This document shows, piece by piece, positions 57,858 through 64,000 of a stretch of DNA of 64,000 bases. The stretch comes from Ornithinibacillus bavariensis. Its GTDB lineage: Bacteria; Bacillota; Bacilli; Bacillales; Amphibacillaceae. The stretch is from contig NZ_JBNPWZ010000005.1 in the NCBI RefSeq assembly GCF_050433565.1, positions 62,001 through 126,000 on the forward strand, given 5' to 3'. Numbering within the stretch: position 1 is the stretch's first letter; every line of letters begins with the position of its first letter. The notes beneath the pieces were generated by a model that was given only the letters and a program-made list of their open reading frames with translations, ran no database searches and was not told the DNA's origin. A program made the translations under genes and the position numbers.

Positions 57858-58388
57858 ATGGTTGTTATTTCACAAATAAGCATTTGGATTATTCCTTTAT
57901 TTATTATGCTTGTTCTATTAACCGCTACCTGGAAAAAGGTACCTTCGTATGAAATGTTCGTTGAGGGAGGGAAAGAAGGGGTTAAAATGGCCTTTTCTTT
58001 ACTTCCTTTTTTAGTAGGGATGATTGTCGCAATTGCTATATTTCGAAGTTCCGGTGCACTTGATGCATTAATTGGACTGATTGCTCCAGTGCTTAATTTC
58101 TTTGGTGTTCCTCCAGAAGTGGTACCCCTGGCACTTGTTAAGCCAATATCGGGCTCTGCAGCACTTGGGATTACGACCGAGCTTATTGCTACATATGGAC
58201 CAGACTCTTTTATAGGGAGGCTAGCGTCGACCATGCAAGGTAGTACCGATACAACTCTTTATATCTTAACGGTTTATTTTGGTGCGGTAGGCATTCGAAA
58301 AATGGGATATGCCCTTAAGGTTGGTCTTTTAGCAGATTTATTTGGTATATTAGCAGCTATTGTTATCGTAACATTGGTATTTGGTTAG
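57858..58388 (+). CDS. spmB: Spore maturation protein B
   Basis: Partner of SpmA, 176 residues, also a Gate-domain membrane protein. Conserved pieces: EGGKEGVKMAFSLLPFLVGM (around 36), KPISGSAALGITTELIATYGPDS (about 95-117) and GSTDTTLYILTVYFGAVGIRK (around 128). In B. subtilis the next gene is rluB; here an erm gene lies in between on the other strand. Confidence 0.95.
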   Translation: MVVISQISIWIIPLFIMLVLLTATWKKVPSYEMFVEGGKEGVKMAFSLLPFLVGMIVAIAIFRSSGALDALIGLIAPVLNFFGVPPEVVPLALVKPISGSAALGITTELIATYGPDSFIGRLASTMQGSTDTTLYILTVYFGAVGIRKMGYALKVGLLADLFGILAAIVIVTLVFG

Positions 58389-58485
58389 AGAAATAGTAAT
58401 CAAAACGGTTTATATTGGAAGGAAGCTTATTGCCAGCGGATCATTCGGGAAAGTTAATTAACCGTAAATTTTAAGCATATCAAGA

Positions 58486-58523
58486 AAAAGTCGATTCCTT
58501 AGAATGAAGGAATTCGACTTTTT
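58486..58523. terminator. Bidirectional terminator between spmB and erm
   Basis: AAAAAGTCGATTCCTT pairs with AAGGAATTCGACTTTTT around 58486-58523 with one bulge/mismatch; A run on the left, T run on the right. It can end both the spmB and the erm transcripts, which converge. Confidence 0.88.
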
Positions 58524-58538
58524 ACTTGTTGAAACTTT

Positions 58539-59405
58539 TTAGCGTTTAATAAGATGGTTTAATTTGGCTTTATTTATTTTTGGCCATCTAAATTTTGGAA
58601 CATGCTTTACCATTGTGTCAAATAGATATCCCCATTGTTGTTCCGATAAAGCAGCAACAGGAACCTCATCATTTAGTTTAAGATTTCTCTTTAGATGCTT
58701 CATTTGAGGTGGTGTAAATATACCTCTTAGTGCTAAATCGATAGGTAATTGTGGCTTTTTAAGTATGTGGTCGACAAGTCCCCAAAATATTAAATATTCG
58801 TTTACAGGTACAATTGGTTCCGTTTTTCTCTTAATTGTAATTATTGCAGAATCAACTCTTGGTGGTGGTGAGAAATTCTTTCTTGAAATGTCTTTTACAT
58901 ATCGGATATCAAACCACATTCTCCATGCTATTATATAAGGATCTTTTACAGTAGTTGACGTGAATCTTTTTGCTGCACCTTTTTCCATCGTAATAACACC
59001 TCTTTGAAAACTGTTTGCTGGATTATTGAGAAGCATTTTCATAATAGGTGTAGTGATGGCATATGGAATATTTGAGACAACTACAAAATGTTCTCGTGGT
59101 AATGAAATTTTTAATATATCCTGCTGGATTATCGCTGTATTTTTCATTTCAAGTTGGTTTAATTTATTTATAAACTTTTGATCGTATTCAACAGCAAGAA
59201 CCTTTCTAGCTTTATTACTTAGGGCTTCCGTAATTGCCCCTTTTCCGGCCCCCAATTCTAATACTAAATCATTTTTTGAAATGCGAGCAATGTCCACAAT
59301 ATCTTTTACTATGCTTTTACTATGAAGCAAATGTTGCCCACTAAAATTTGGAGGATTTCCGGAAGTATATCTTTTATTCGTATCCTTTGTTCTTCTTTTT
59401 GTCAT
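58539..59405 (-). CDS. erm: Erm-type 23S rRNA (adenine-N6)-methyltransferase
   Basis: SAM-dependent dimethylation of the 23S rRNA adenine equivalent to A2058, which blocks macrolide, lincosamide and streptogramin B binding. The protein (288 residues from the ATG at 59405; TTG at 59411 also possible) has NFSGQHLLHSK (around 18), SAM motif I VLELGAGKGAITEAL (around 43), VLAVEYDQKF (motif II), and motif IV VVVSNIPYAITTPIMKMLL (around 107), then KNFSPPPRVDSAI. The RRT-rich head, length and motifs fit the Bacillus Erm(D)/Erm(K)/Erm(34) branch rather than housekeeping KsgA. It has its own promoter, leader peptide and terminator-type attenuator. It is inserted between spmB and rluB. Confidence 0.92.
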   Translation of the reverse strand: MTKRRTKDTNKRYTSGNPPNFSGQHLLHSKSIVKDIVDIARISKNDLVLELGAGKGAITEALSNKARKVLAVEYDQKFINKLNQLEMKNTAIIQQDILKISLPREHFVVVSNIPYAITTPIMKMLLNNPANSFQRGVITMEKGAAKRFTSTTVKDPYIIAWRMWFDIRYVKDISRKNFSPPPRVDSAIITIKRKTEPIVPVNEYLIFWGLVDHILKKPQLPIDLALRGIFTPPQMKHLKRNLKLNDEVPVAALSEQQWGYLFDTMVKHVPKFRWPKINKAKLNHLIKR

Positions 59406-59452
59406 AATCAATCAAGCCTTTCATTTCATATTGGATTTATGACTCTGATCGC

Positions 59453-59484
59453 AAAAAAAGCCACAGACATAAGCGTCTGTGGCT
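59453..59484 (-). terminator. Terminator/attenuator just upstream of erm
   Basis: On the reverse strand, perfect 10-bp stem AGCCACAGAC/GTCTGTGGCT (59484-59475, 59468-59459) with a 6-base loop and seven T residues. It lies between the erm promoter and erm, 48 bases before the ATG. There is no T run in the opposite direction, so it acts only on erm transcription. Confidence 0.85.
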
Positions 59485-59564
59485 TCCAGTAAACGGAATC
59501 ATTAAGTTTGCAGTATGACAAAAAAGTATCCTTGGCAAATAAAATGCAAAGACAACCCAAAATA

Positions 59565-59752
59565 GACTTTTCTTTATTTAAAAGTCAAATATTTTCTCAT
59601 AACAATACAAAAGGAAAGATTGAAAAGTCAGTCTTTCCTCTTAATAATAGAAATTTATTTTCATGGAAGATTGTTAAAAATGGGCAGACTTATCCCGTTT
59701 ACTCTGTAAGCGAAAACAGAGCCTTCGAACGTATTAAATTACTAGTTCAAAG
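59565..59752 (-). promoter_or_regulatory. Series of leader hairpins upstream of erm
   Basis: Four further hairpins on the reverse strand. CTTTGAAC (59752-59745), the end of the leader reading frame, pairs with GTTCGAAG (59730-59723, one wobble). CTCTGT/ACAGAG at 59721-59716 and 59707-59702. AGGAAAGA/TCTTTCCT at 59639-59632 and 59619-59612, followed by TTTT, so possibly a second terminator. GACTTTT/AAAAGTC at 59586-59580 and 59571-59565. This is the architecture of a ribosome-stalling attenuator. Confidence 0.65.
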
Positions 59753-59777
59753 CACGGAAAGTAATAATTACACCCAT
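59742..59777 (-). CDS. Leader peptide of the erm attenuator
   Basis: An 11-codon frame, MGVIITFRALN and a TAG stop, lies 40 bases into the predicted erm transcript. AAGGAGGG is at 59797-59790, about 12 bases from the ATG, a little long. The ending FRALN recalls the ErmD/ErmK-type leaders, which end in ...TLN plus one residue. Macrolide-stalled ribosomes on such leaders change downstream folding. Its last codons lie in a hairpin stem. Too short to prove by composition; context is the main evidence. Confidence 0.65.
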   Translation of the reverse strand: MGVIITFRALN

Positions 59778-59823
59778 AATTTTAAGCAACCCTCCTTAGA
59801 TTAGTTACAATAAACACAAGAGT

Positions 59824-59852
59824 ATTATAATTTTAACTTTTGATAAAGTCAA
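59824..59852 (-). promoter_or_regulatory. Sigma-A promoter of erm
   Basis: On the reverse strand, TTGACT (59852-59847), exactly 17 bases, TATAAT (59829-59824). The predicted start, near 59817, gives a leader RNA of about 410 bases before erm. Confidence 0.8.
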
Positions 59853-59956
59853 TGGGAACATGATTTATTACTAATAGTAGTTCAGGATGATATATATTTG
59901 AAGTTCCTCCCCGAAACCTCATCTAACCTCAATATTTTTGTTTTTCTCCATTCGAA

Positions 59957-59965
59957 TGATATAAT
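59957..59965 (+). promoter_or_regulatory. Extended -10 promoter upstream of rluB
   Basis: TGATATAAT is an extended -10 element; no strong -35 is seen. It is about 160 bases before the rluB start, leaving a long leader. Confidence 0.5.
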
Positions 59966-60052
59966 AGCAAGCGAAATCCAAATCCTATAAATAGCTGTAA
60001 TTTCATTTAGTAAGCAATCTTTAAGTGTGTGCAAAAACACTTCATACATAAG

Positions 60053-60067
60053 TGGTTAGGCTAACCA
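60053..60067. promoter_or_regulatory. 15-bp palindrome in the rluB leader
   Basis: TGGTTAG-G-CTAACCA is a perfect 7-bp inverted repeat around one base. A second inverted repeat, AAGTGT/ACACTT, lies 20 bases upstream (about 60022-60042). The tight centre suits a protein-binding site better than an RNA hairpin. No regulator can be named. Confidence 0.4.
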
Positions 60068-60126
60068 AAGATTATCGCTATGATTATGGATAGGATTAAA
60101 AAAATTGAGGATAAATTGGTGATTTT

Positions 60127-60870
60127 ATGTCGAATACAAATGAACGTTTACAAAAAGTAATTGCACAAAGTGGAATTACTTCAAGAAGAAAAGCAGAAAT
60201 ATTAATAGTAGAAGGTAAAGTTAAAGTCAATAATAAAGTAGTAACAGAACTTGGTACCAAAGTAACTCCTGAAGATAAAATTGAAGTAGATGGAGTTCCC
60301 CTGGAAAAGGAACAATCCGTTTATTATCTTTTTTATAAGCCGCGTGGTGTTATCTCTAGTGTAAAGGATGAAAAAGGCAGAAAGGTAGTTACTGATTTCT
60401 TTCCAGAGGTGGAAGAACGAATATACCCAATTGGAAGATTAGACTATGACTCGTCTGGTGCACTATTATTAACCAATGATGGTGCGTTTGCAAATTTAGT
60501 TATGCATCCAAAGTATGGTGTCGAAAAGGTATATGTAGCAAAAGTAAAAGGCATCCCTTCAAAAGAGGATTTAAGAAAGCTCATCAAGGGTGTTAAGGAT
60601 AAGGGTGAAGTATTAAAAGCCTTACGATTCCGAGTACTATCTACGGATAAAAAGAAAAATACTAGTCTACTGGAACTAACCTTAAGAGAAGGTAAGAATC
60701 GGCATGTTCGACGTATGATGGAGCAGTTGGGCTATCCAGTTATAAAATTGAAGCGTGAGAAATATGGAATTCTGACCTTAGATGGTCTTCGAGTTGGAGA
60801 ATTCCGTAAGCTAACACCGAAAGAGGTTAATCAAATGCGTAACCTTGCTTCTAAAAATGTTGAAGAATAG
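60127..60870 (+). CDS. rluB: Ribosomal large subunit pseudouridine synthase B
   Basis: Makes pseudouridine in 23S rRNA (RsuA/RluB family). The 247 residues have an N-terminal S4 domain (about 5-65, ERLQKVIAQSGITSRRKAE) and the catalytic domain with YPIGRLDYDSSGALLLTNDG (catalytic Asp around 105), ending with EGKNRHVRRMMEQLGYPVIKLKR (around 190). It is next to resA, as in B. subtilis ypuL. Substrate within the family is assigned by position. Confidence 0.93.
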   Translation: MSNTNERLQKVIAQSGITSRRKAEILIVEGKVKVNNKVVTELGTKVTPEDKIEVDGVPLEKEQSVYYLFYKPRGVISSVKDEKGRKVVTDFFPEVEERIYPIGRLDYDSSGALLLTNDGAFANLVMHPKYGVEKVYVAKVKGIPSKEDLRKLIKGVKDKGEVLKALRFRVLSTDKKKNTSLLELTLREGKNRHVRRMMEQLGYPVIKLKREKYGILTLDGLRVGEFRKLTPKEVNQMRNLASKNVEE

Positions 60871-60883
60871 ACATAATTTCAAT

Positions 60884-60907
60884 GCCCAATAAATGGTATA
60901 ATTGGGC
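60884..60907 (+). promoter_or_regulatory. Extended -10 of resA within a 7-bp inverted repeat
   Basis: TGGTATAAT (60894-60902) is an extended -10. GCCCAAT (60884-60890) and ATTGGGC (60901-60907) form a perfect inverted repeat bracketing it. The arrangement suggests an operator over the promoter. There is no T run, so a terminator is unlikely. Confidence 0.5.
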
Positions 60908-60921
60908 GGGGAGTGGTGGTT

Positions 60922-61500
60922 GTGAGAATAGAGCAGGCAAGAGAGAATAAGGTTAAAAAGAAACGGAACCGCTTTATTTATCGTTCAGCTATATTAGTTT
61001 TATTAGTAATAGCAGTAGCCTACGCTTTAGTAGCAAACCTGAACAAGGATAAGGCTATTTACAGTGTAGGAGACGAGGCACCAGATTTTCAATTAAATCA
61101 AGTGAATGATCATAATGAATTAAAGACAGTGCGCTTAAGTGATTTTCGTGGCAAAGGTGTAATGCTTAATTTCTGGGGAACATGGTGTAAGCCATGTGAG
61201 TCGGAAATGCCTTATATGCAGAAGCTCTATCCTGAATATAAGGAAAAGGGAATAGAAATTATAGCAGTGAATCTTGATGCAACAGAATTTGTAGTTGATC
61301 AATTTATAAATAAATATAATTTAACATTCCCAATTCCGCATGATACCAAAGACCAGGTCCGTGACTTATACAAAGTTGGACCAATTCCTAGCACTTTCTT
61401 TATCAGTTCGGAAGGGAAGATAGTAGAGGTTGTAAACGGTGCTCTCACACTTGAACGATTGGAAGGGTATTTACAAAAAATTGAACCAAGCGAATCATAA
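60922..61500 (+). CDS. resA: Thiol-disulfide oxidoreductase ResA
   Basis: Membrane-anchored thioredoxin-like protein that reduces apocytochrome c before heme attachment. The GTG at 60922 is preferred because GGCGGGGAG lies eight bases upstream; GTGs at 60913 and 60916 are too near. The 192 residues include a signal anchor (about 22-40), then the thioredoxin fold with FWGTWCKPCESEMP, whose CKPC active site replaces the CEPC of B. subtilis, and the cis-proline region GPIPSTFF. It begins the resABC group. Confidence 0.93.
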   Translation: MRIEQARENKVKKKRNRFIYRSAILVLLVIAVAYALVANLNKDKAIYSVGDEAPDFQLNQVNDHNELKTVRLSDFRGKGVMLNFWGTWCKPCESEMPYMQKLYPEYKEKGIEIIAVNLDATEFVVDQFINKYNLTFPIPHDTKDQVRDLYKVGPIPSTFFISSEGKIVEVVNGALTLERLEGYLQKIEPSES

Positions 61501-61520
61501 AACCATGAGAGGGATTTTTA

Positions 61521-63236
61521 ATGAATCATATAAAATGTGAATGTGGTCACGTAAATCCAGAAGGTACAGTCCTTTGTGAAGCATGTGGAAAGCCTATCGC
61601 AGAGAATCAGCATATAGATGGTAACGATAAAAAGAAATTATTGAATATGCGTTACGAAGGTAGTGCAAGAAGATCAACTACATATAATAAGACGATTATA
61701 GATAAAATATGGAACTTTTTCTCCTCTGTAAAGGTTGGAGTTTGGTTAATCGTTTTGGCATTAATCGCTTCCGGTATTGGAACTATTTTTCCACAGGAGC
61801 AATACATACCGTCTGATGCTATTTCTCGAGATCCACAAATTTTTTATCCAGAGACCTATGGTATTTTTGGCAAGATTTTTTACCAATTAGGATTTCATAA
61901 CCTATACAGCTCATGGTGGTATCTAATTTTAATTGCACTAATCGGGGTATCACTAGTAGTTTGTAGTCTGGATCGATTTGTACCTTTGTATAAAGCGCTG
62001 AAACGTCAGCAGCCGAAGAGACATGAAACATTTATTAATAGACAGCGATTCTATAGTGAAACAGATCATGTTTCAAGTGAAGATTTGAATACAGTTAAAG
62101 AGCGTCTCTTGCAACAACGTTACAAAATAACAGAAGAAGACGGTCATATTGTAGCGGAAAAAGGACGCTTCTCGAGATGGGGTCCATATGTTAATCATAT
62201 TGGATTGATTATTATATTAATTGCAGCATTACTTCGGATAACACCATTTATGTATTTAAATGAATATTTATGGGTTAGAGAAGGGGAAGTAAAGGTAGTA
62301 CCAGGAACGGATGGAGAGTATTACATCGAAAACAAGGAATTTGTTCTTGATACATATGCTGAGGATGATGAACGCTTTAAAGATGCCATTGCAAAACAGG
62401 GTAGGGTCATTCCAAGTAACTTCCAAACCAATGCCATTATTTATCAGGCAGAAGATCAAGAGGTTATCGGTGCAGAAACAAAGCTTAACAAAATAACGGA
62501 TGACGAAATTAGTATGAACCATCCAGTTAAGTTTGGTGGCTATACATTGTATCAGCAAGGCTATCAATTAAACGAATTCTCAAAAATGACCTTTAAAATC
62601 TATGAAATGAATGATCCAGATGCTGATGTATTAGGAGAATTCACCGTTGATTTATTTAATCCGAAAACAGAATATAAACTAGATAATGGTTTTAAGGTTG
62701 AAGTAACGGAATATTATCCGGATTATATCATTACAGAAGATGGGATAAGTTCGAAAACAAAGGATTCCAATAATCCTGCATTTGTTTTTAAGCTATTCCC
62801 TCCAAACAGTGAAGAATCTGAAATTAGTTTTGTAGGTAACGTATTAGGAGCTGTAGAAGGTCTAGGAATTGATCCTACTGTAGTAGAATTACAACCTATG
62901 GGAAATGTTATTGGTTCCTTCGCTCCATCGGTTGACCCTACAGGTGAAAATAATTATCGAATACTTATTGATTCCATAGATTTTGATCGAAAGAGTGGAC
63001 TTTCAGTAAAACGAGATAGAACACTTCCATTATTTATTATCGGTGCACTTATTTTTATGATTGGTGTTGTCCAAGGTATGTACTGGCAACATAGAAGAAT
63101 ATGGATACATCCGAAAAAACAAGGCATTCTATTGGCTGGTCATACGAATAAAAACTGGTTTGGCTTGAAAAAAGATATTGAAAAGGCTATTGAGAATACA
63201 CCAATACAGATGGTAAAAGATCAAAATAATGAGTAA
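61521..63236 (+). CDS. resB: Cytochrome c biogenesis protein ResB
   Basis: Membrane protein that, with ResC, exports heme and attaches it to apocytochrome c. The 571-residue protein begins with a zinc-ribbon-like CxC and CxxC pair (CECGHVNPEGTVLCEACG), known from Bacillus ResB, then membrane segments near 72-92, 130-152, 223-244 and a final one near 498-518. The large extracytoplasmic domain lies between the third and last segments. It is 20 bases after resA. Confidence 0.95.
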   Translation: MNHIKCECGHVNPEGTVLCEACGKPIAENQHIDGNDKKKLLNMRYEGSARRSTTYNKTIIDKIWNFFSSVKVGVWLIVLALIASGIGTIFPQEQYIPSDAISRDPQIFYPETYGIFGKIFYQLGFHNLYSSWWYLILIALIGVSLVVCSLDRFVPLYKALKRQQPKRHETFINRQRFYSETDHVSSEDLNTVKERLLQQRYKITEEDGHIVAEKGRFSRWGPYVNHIGLIIILIAALLRITPFMYLNEYLWVREGEVKVVPGTDGEYYIENKEFVLDTYAEDDERFKDAIAKQGRVIPSNFQTNAIIYQAEDQEVIGAETKLNKITDDEISMNHPVKFGGYTLYQQGYQLNEFSKMTFKIYEMNDPDADVLGEFTVDLFNPKTEYKLDNGFKVEVTEYYPDYIITEDGISSKTKDSNNPAFVFKLFPPNSEESEISFVGNVLGAVEGLGIDPTVVELQPMGNVIGSFAPSVDPTGENNYRILIDSIDFDRKSGLSVKRDRTLPLFIIGALIFMIGVVQGMYWQHRRIWIHPKKQGILLAGHTNKNWFGLKKDIEKAIENTPIQMVKDQNNE

Positions 63237-63260
63237 GTGGTTGTTTAAAGGAGGGAGCTC

Positions 63261-64000
63261 ATGGAGAGCTTATTAAATACTAGTAGTACGATGCTATTTA
63301 CGGCATTTATACTCTACTTGGTGGCAACATTTATATTTAGCTTTACGATAAAGGATAAAAATAAAGAACGAAAAAGAACTGAATTTGCTGGAAAATTAGC
63401 TATCACATTGACAATAATCGGATTTCTTAGCCAGCTAATTTATTTTATTACTAGATGGATGGCATCTGGACATGCTCCTGTTAGTAATATGTTCGAGTTC
63501 GTAACATTCTTGGGTATGTGCTTAGTATTGGCTTTTATCATTATTTATTTTATTTACAAGCTTAATGTATTAGGTTTATTTGCACTACCAATTGCTATGA
63601 TATTTATTGCTTATGCTAGCATATTCCCGACAGAAATTGCTCCACTAGTACCATCTTTAAAAAGCCACTGGCTTTATATTCATGTTACTACTGTTGCATT
63701 AGGCTCTGGAATACTATTCATTAGCTTTGTAGCTGGTTTGATTTACTTGATTCATGGAATTGATCAAAGCGTTCGATCGGCACGAACAATTTCACTTGAG
63801 ATCGTTTTATATATTATTTTCCTTATTATCGGATTCATAGTAATTTCTTCAGTCTTTGGAGCTATGCATTATAATGCAAGCTTCGAATATCAATCAAATG
63901 GTAAAACACTACAATCCGAGTACCATTTACCACCTATAGCTGCACCACATGATGGTAAGCTTCTTACGGAAGATGCAATGAAGCCTTGGTTTGAAGTACC
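63261..64000 (+). CDS. resC: Cytochrome c biogenesis protein ResC, N-terminal part (cut by window end)
   Basis: Open from the ATG at 63261 (after AAGGAGGGAG) to the right edge, about 246 codons. CcsA-family heme-handling protein, partner of ResB. Visible are several membrane segments (about 10-28, 43-62, 75-97, 103-121, 135-160, 176-196) with the conserved SNMFEFVTFLG (around 77) and SHWLYIHVTTVALGSG (around 135, heme-ligand-type His). The characteristic WGxWWxWD motif would lie beyond the window. Confidence 0.92.
   Translation, partial: MESLLNTSSTMLFTAFILYLVATFIFSFTIKDKNKERKRTEFAGKLAITLTIIGFLSQLIYFITRWMASGHAPVSNMFEFVTFLGMCLVLAFIIIYFIYKLNVLGLFALPIAMIFIAYASIFPTEIAPLVPSLKSHWLYIHVTTVALGSGILFISFVAGLIYLIHGIDQSVRSARTISLEIVLYIIFLIIGFIVISSVFGAMHYNASFEYQSNGKTLQSEYHLPPIAAPHDGKLLTEDAMKPWFEV

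Noticed and set aside
59508..59804. 98-codon forward-strand open frame
   Set aside because: It lies exactly antisense to the erm promoter, leader and hairpins, has no ribosome site and no recognisable family pattern. The reverse-strand signals explain the region better.
58389..60126. Mobile element carrying erm
   Set aside because: No transposase, integrase, terminal inverted repeats or target duplication was seen at either side. Horizontal origin is possible but not shown.

Overview
The window is a continuous stretch of a low-GC, endospore-forming Firmicute chromosome, almost certainly family Bacillaceae. Gene content and order follow the Bacillus subtilis yq/yp region from the spoIIIA operon to the res operon: spoIIIAF-AG-AH, accBC, yqhY, nusB-folD-xseAB-ispA-tlyA-ahrC-recN-spoIVB-spo0A, bkd, brxB, dinB, rnz, namA, nudF, spoIIM, fur, xerD, drm-pupG, dacF-spoIIA-sigF-spoVA, lysA, ppiB, scpAB, dacB-spmAB, rluB-resABC. 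I cannot name the genus from the sequence alone; an Oceanobacillus- or Virgibacillus-like relative is a guess. No rRNA, tRNA, CRISPR array, prophage or insertion sequence was seen.

Layout. 1-1.5 kb: end of the spoIIIA operon. 1.5-4.3 kb: biotin carrier and biotin carboxylase of acetyl-CoA carboxylase, plus yqhY. 4.4-13.7 kb: housekeeping genes followed by spoIVB and spo0A. 13.8-15.4 kb: a reverse-strand aspartate kinase and a small membrane protein. 15.6-27.9 kb: a catabolic block that takes branched-chain amino acids to acyl-CoAs (bcd, lpdV, bkdAA/AB/B) and then propionyl-CoA to succinyl-CoA (carboxyltransferase, epimerase, split methylmalonyl-CoA mutase), with bacilliredoxin brxB and a Prli42-like small protein between the two halves. 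28-40 kb: polymerase IV, redox and detoxification enzymes, RNase Z, a Nudix hydrolase, an EndoQ-like PHP protein and spoIIM. 40-45 kb: fur, xerD and a nucleoside phosphorylase operon. 45.5-51 kb: dacF, the spoIIA-sigF operon and a shortened spoVA operon. 51-58.4 kb: lysA, ppiB, a small M50-like protein, orphan ribT, scpAB, dacB, spmAB. 58.5-60 kb: a reverse-strand Erm-type rRNA methyltransferase with its own promoter, leader peptide and attenuator. 60-64 kb: rluB and the resABC cytochrome c maturation genes, resC cut by the window end.

Most genes are ordinary core Bacillaceae genes. The departures from the familiar order stand out: an erm resistance gene with an intact-looking transcription attenuator inserted between spmB and rluB; a fusion of the B12-binding subunit of methylmalonyl-CoA mutase with methylmalonyl-CoA epimerase; spoVAC/AD/AE absent between spoVAB and spoVAF; ribT present without ribDEAH or an FMN riboswitch; dxs absent between ispA and tlyA; and a bkd operon without bkdR, ptb and buk, headed by a 37-bp A/T palindrome and a near-perfect cre site. 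Comparisons with B. subtilis are from memory; no database search was run.
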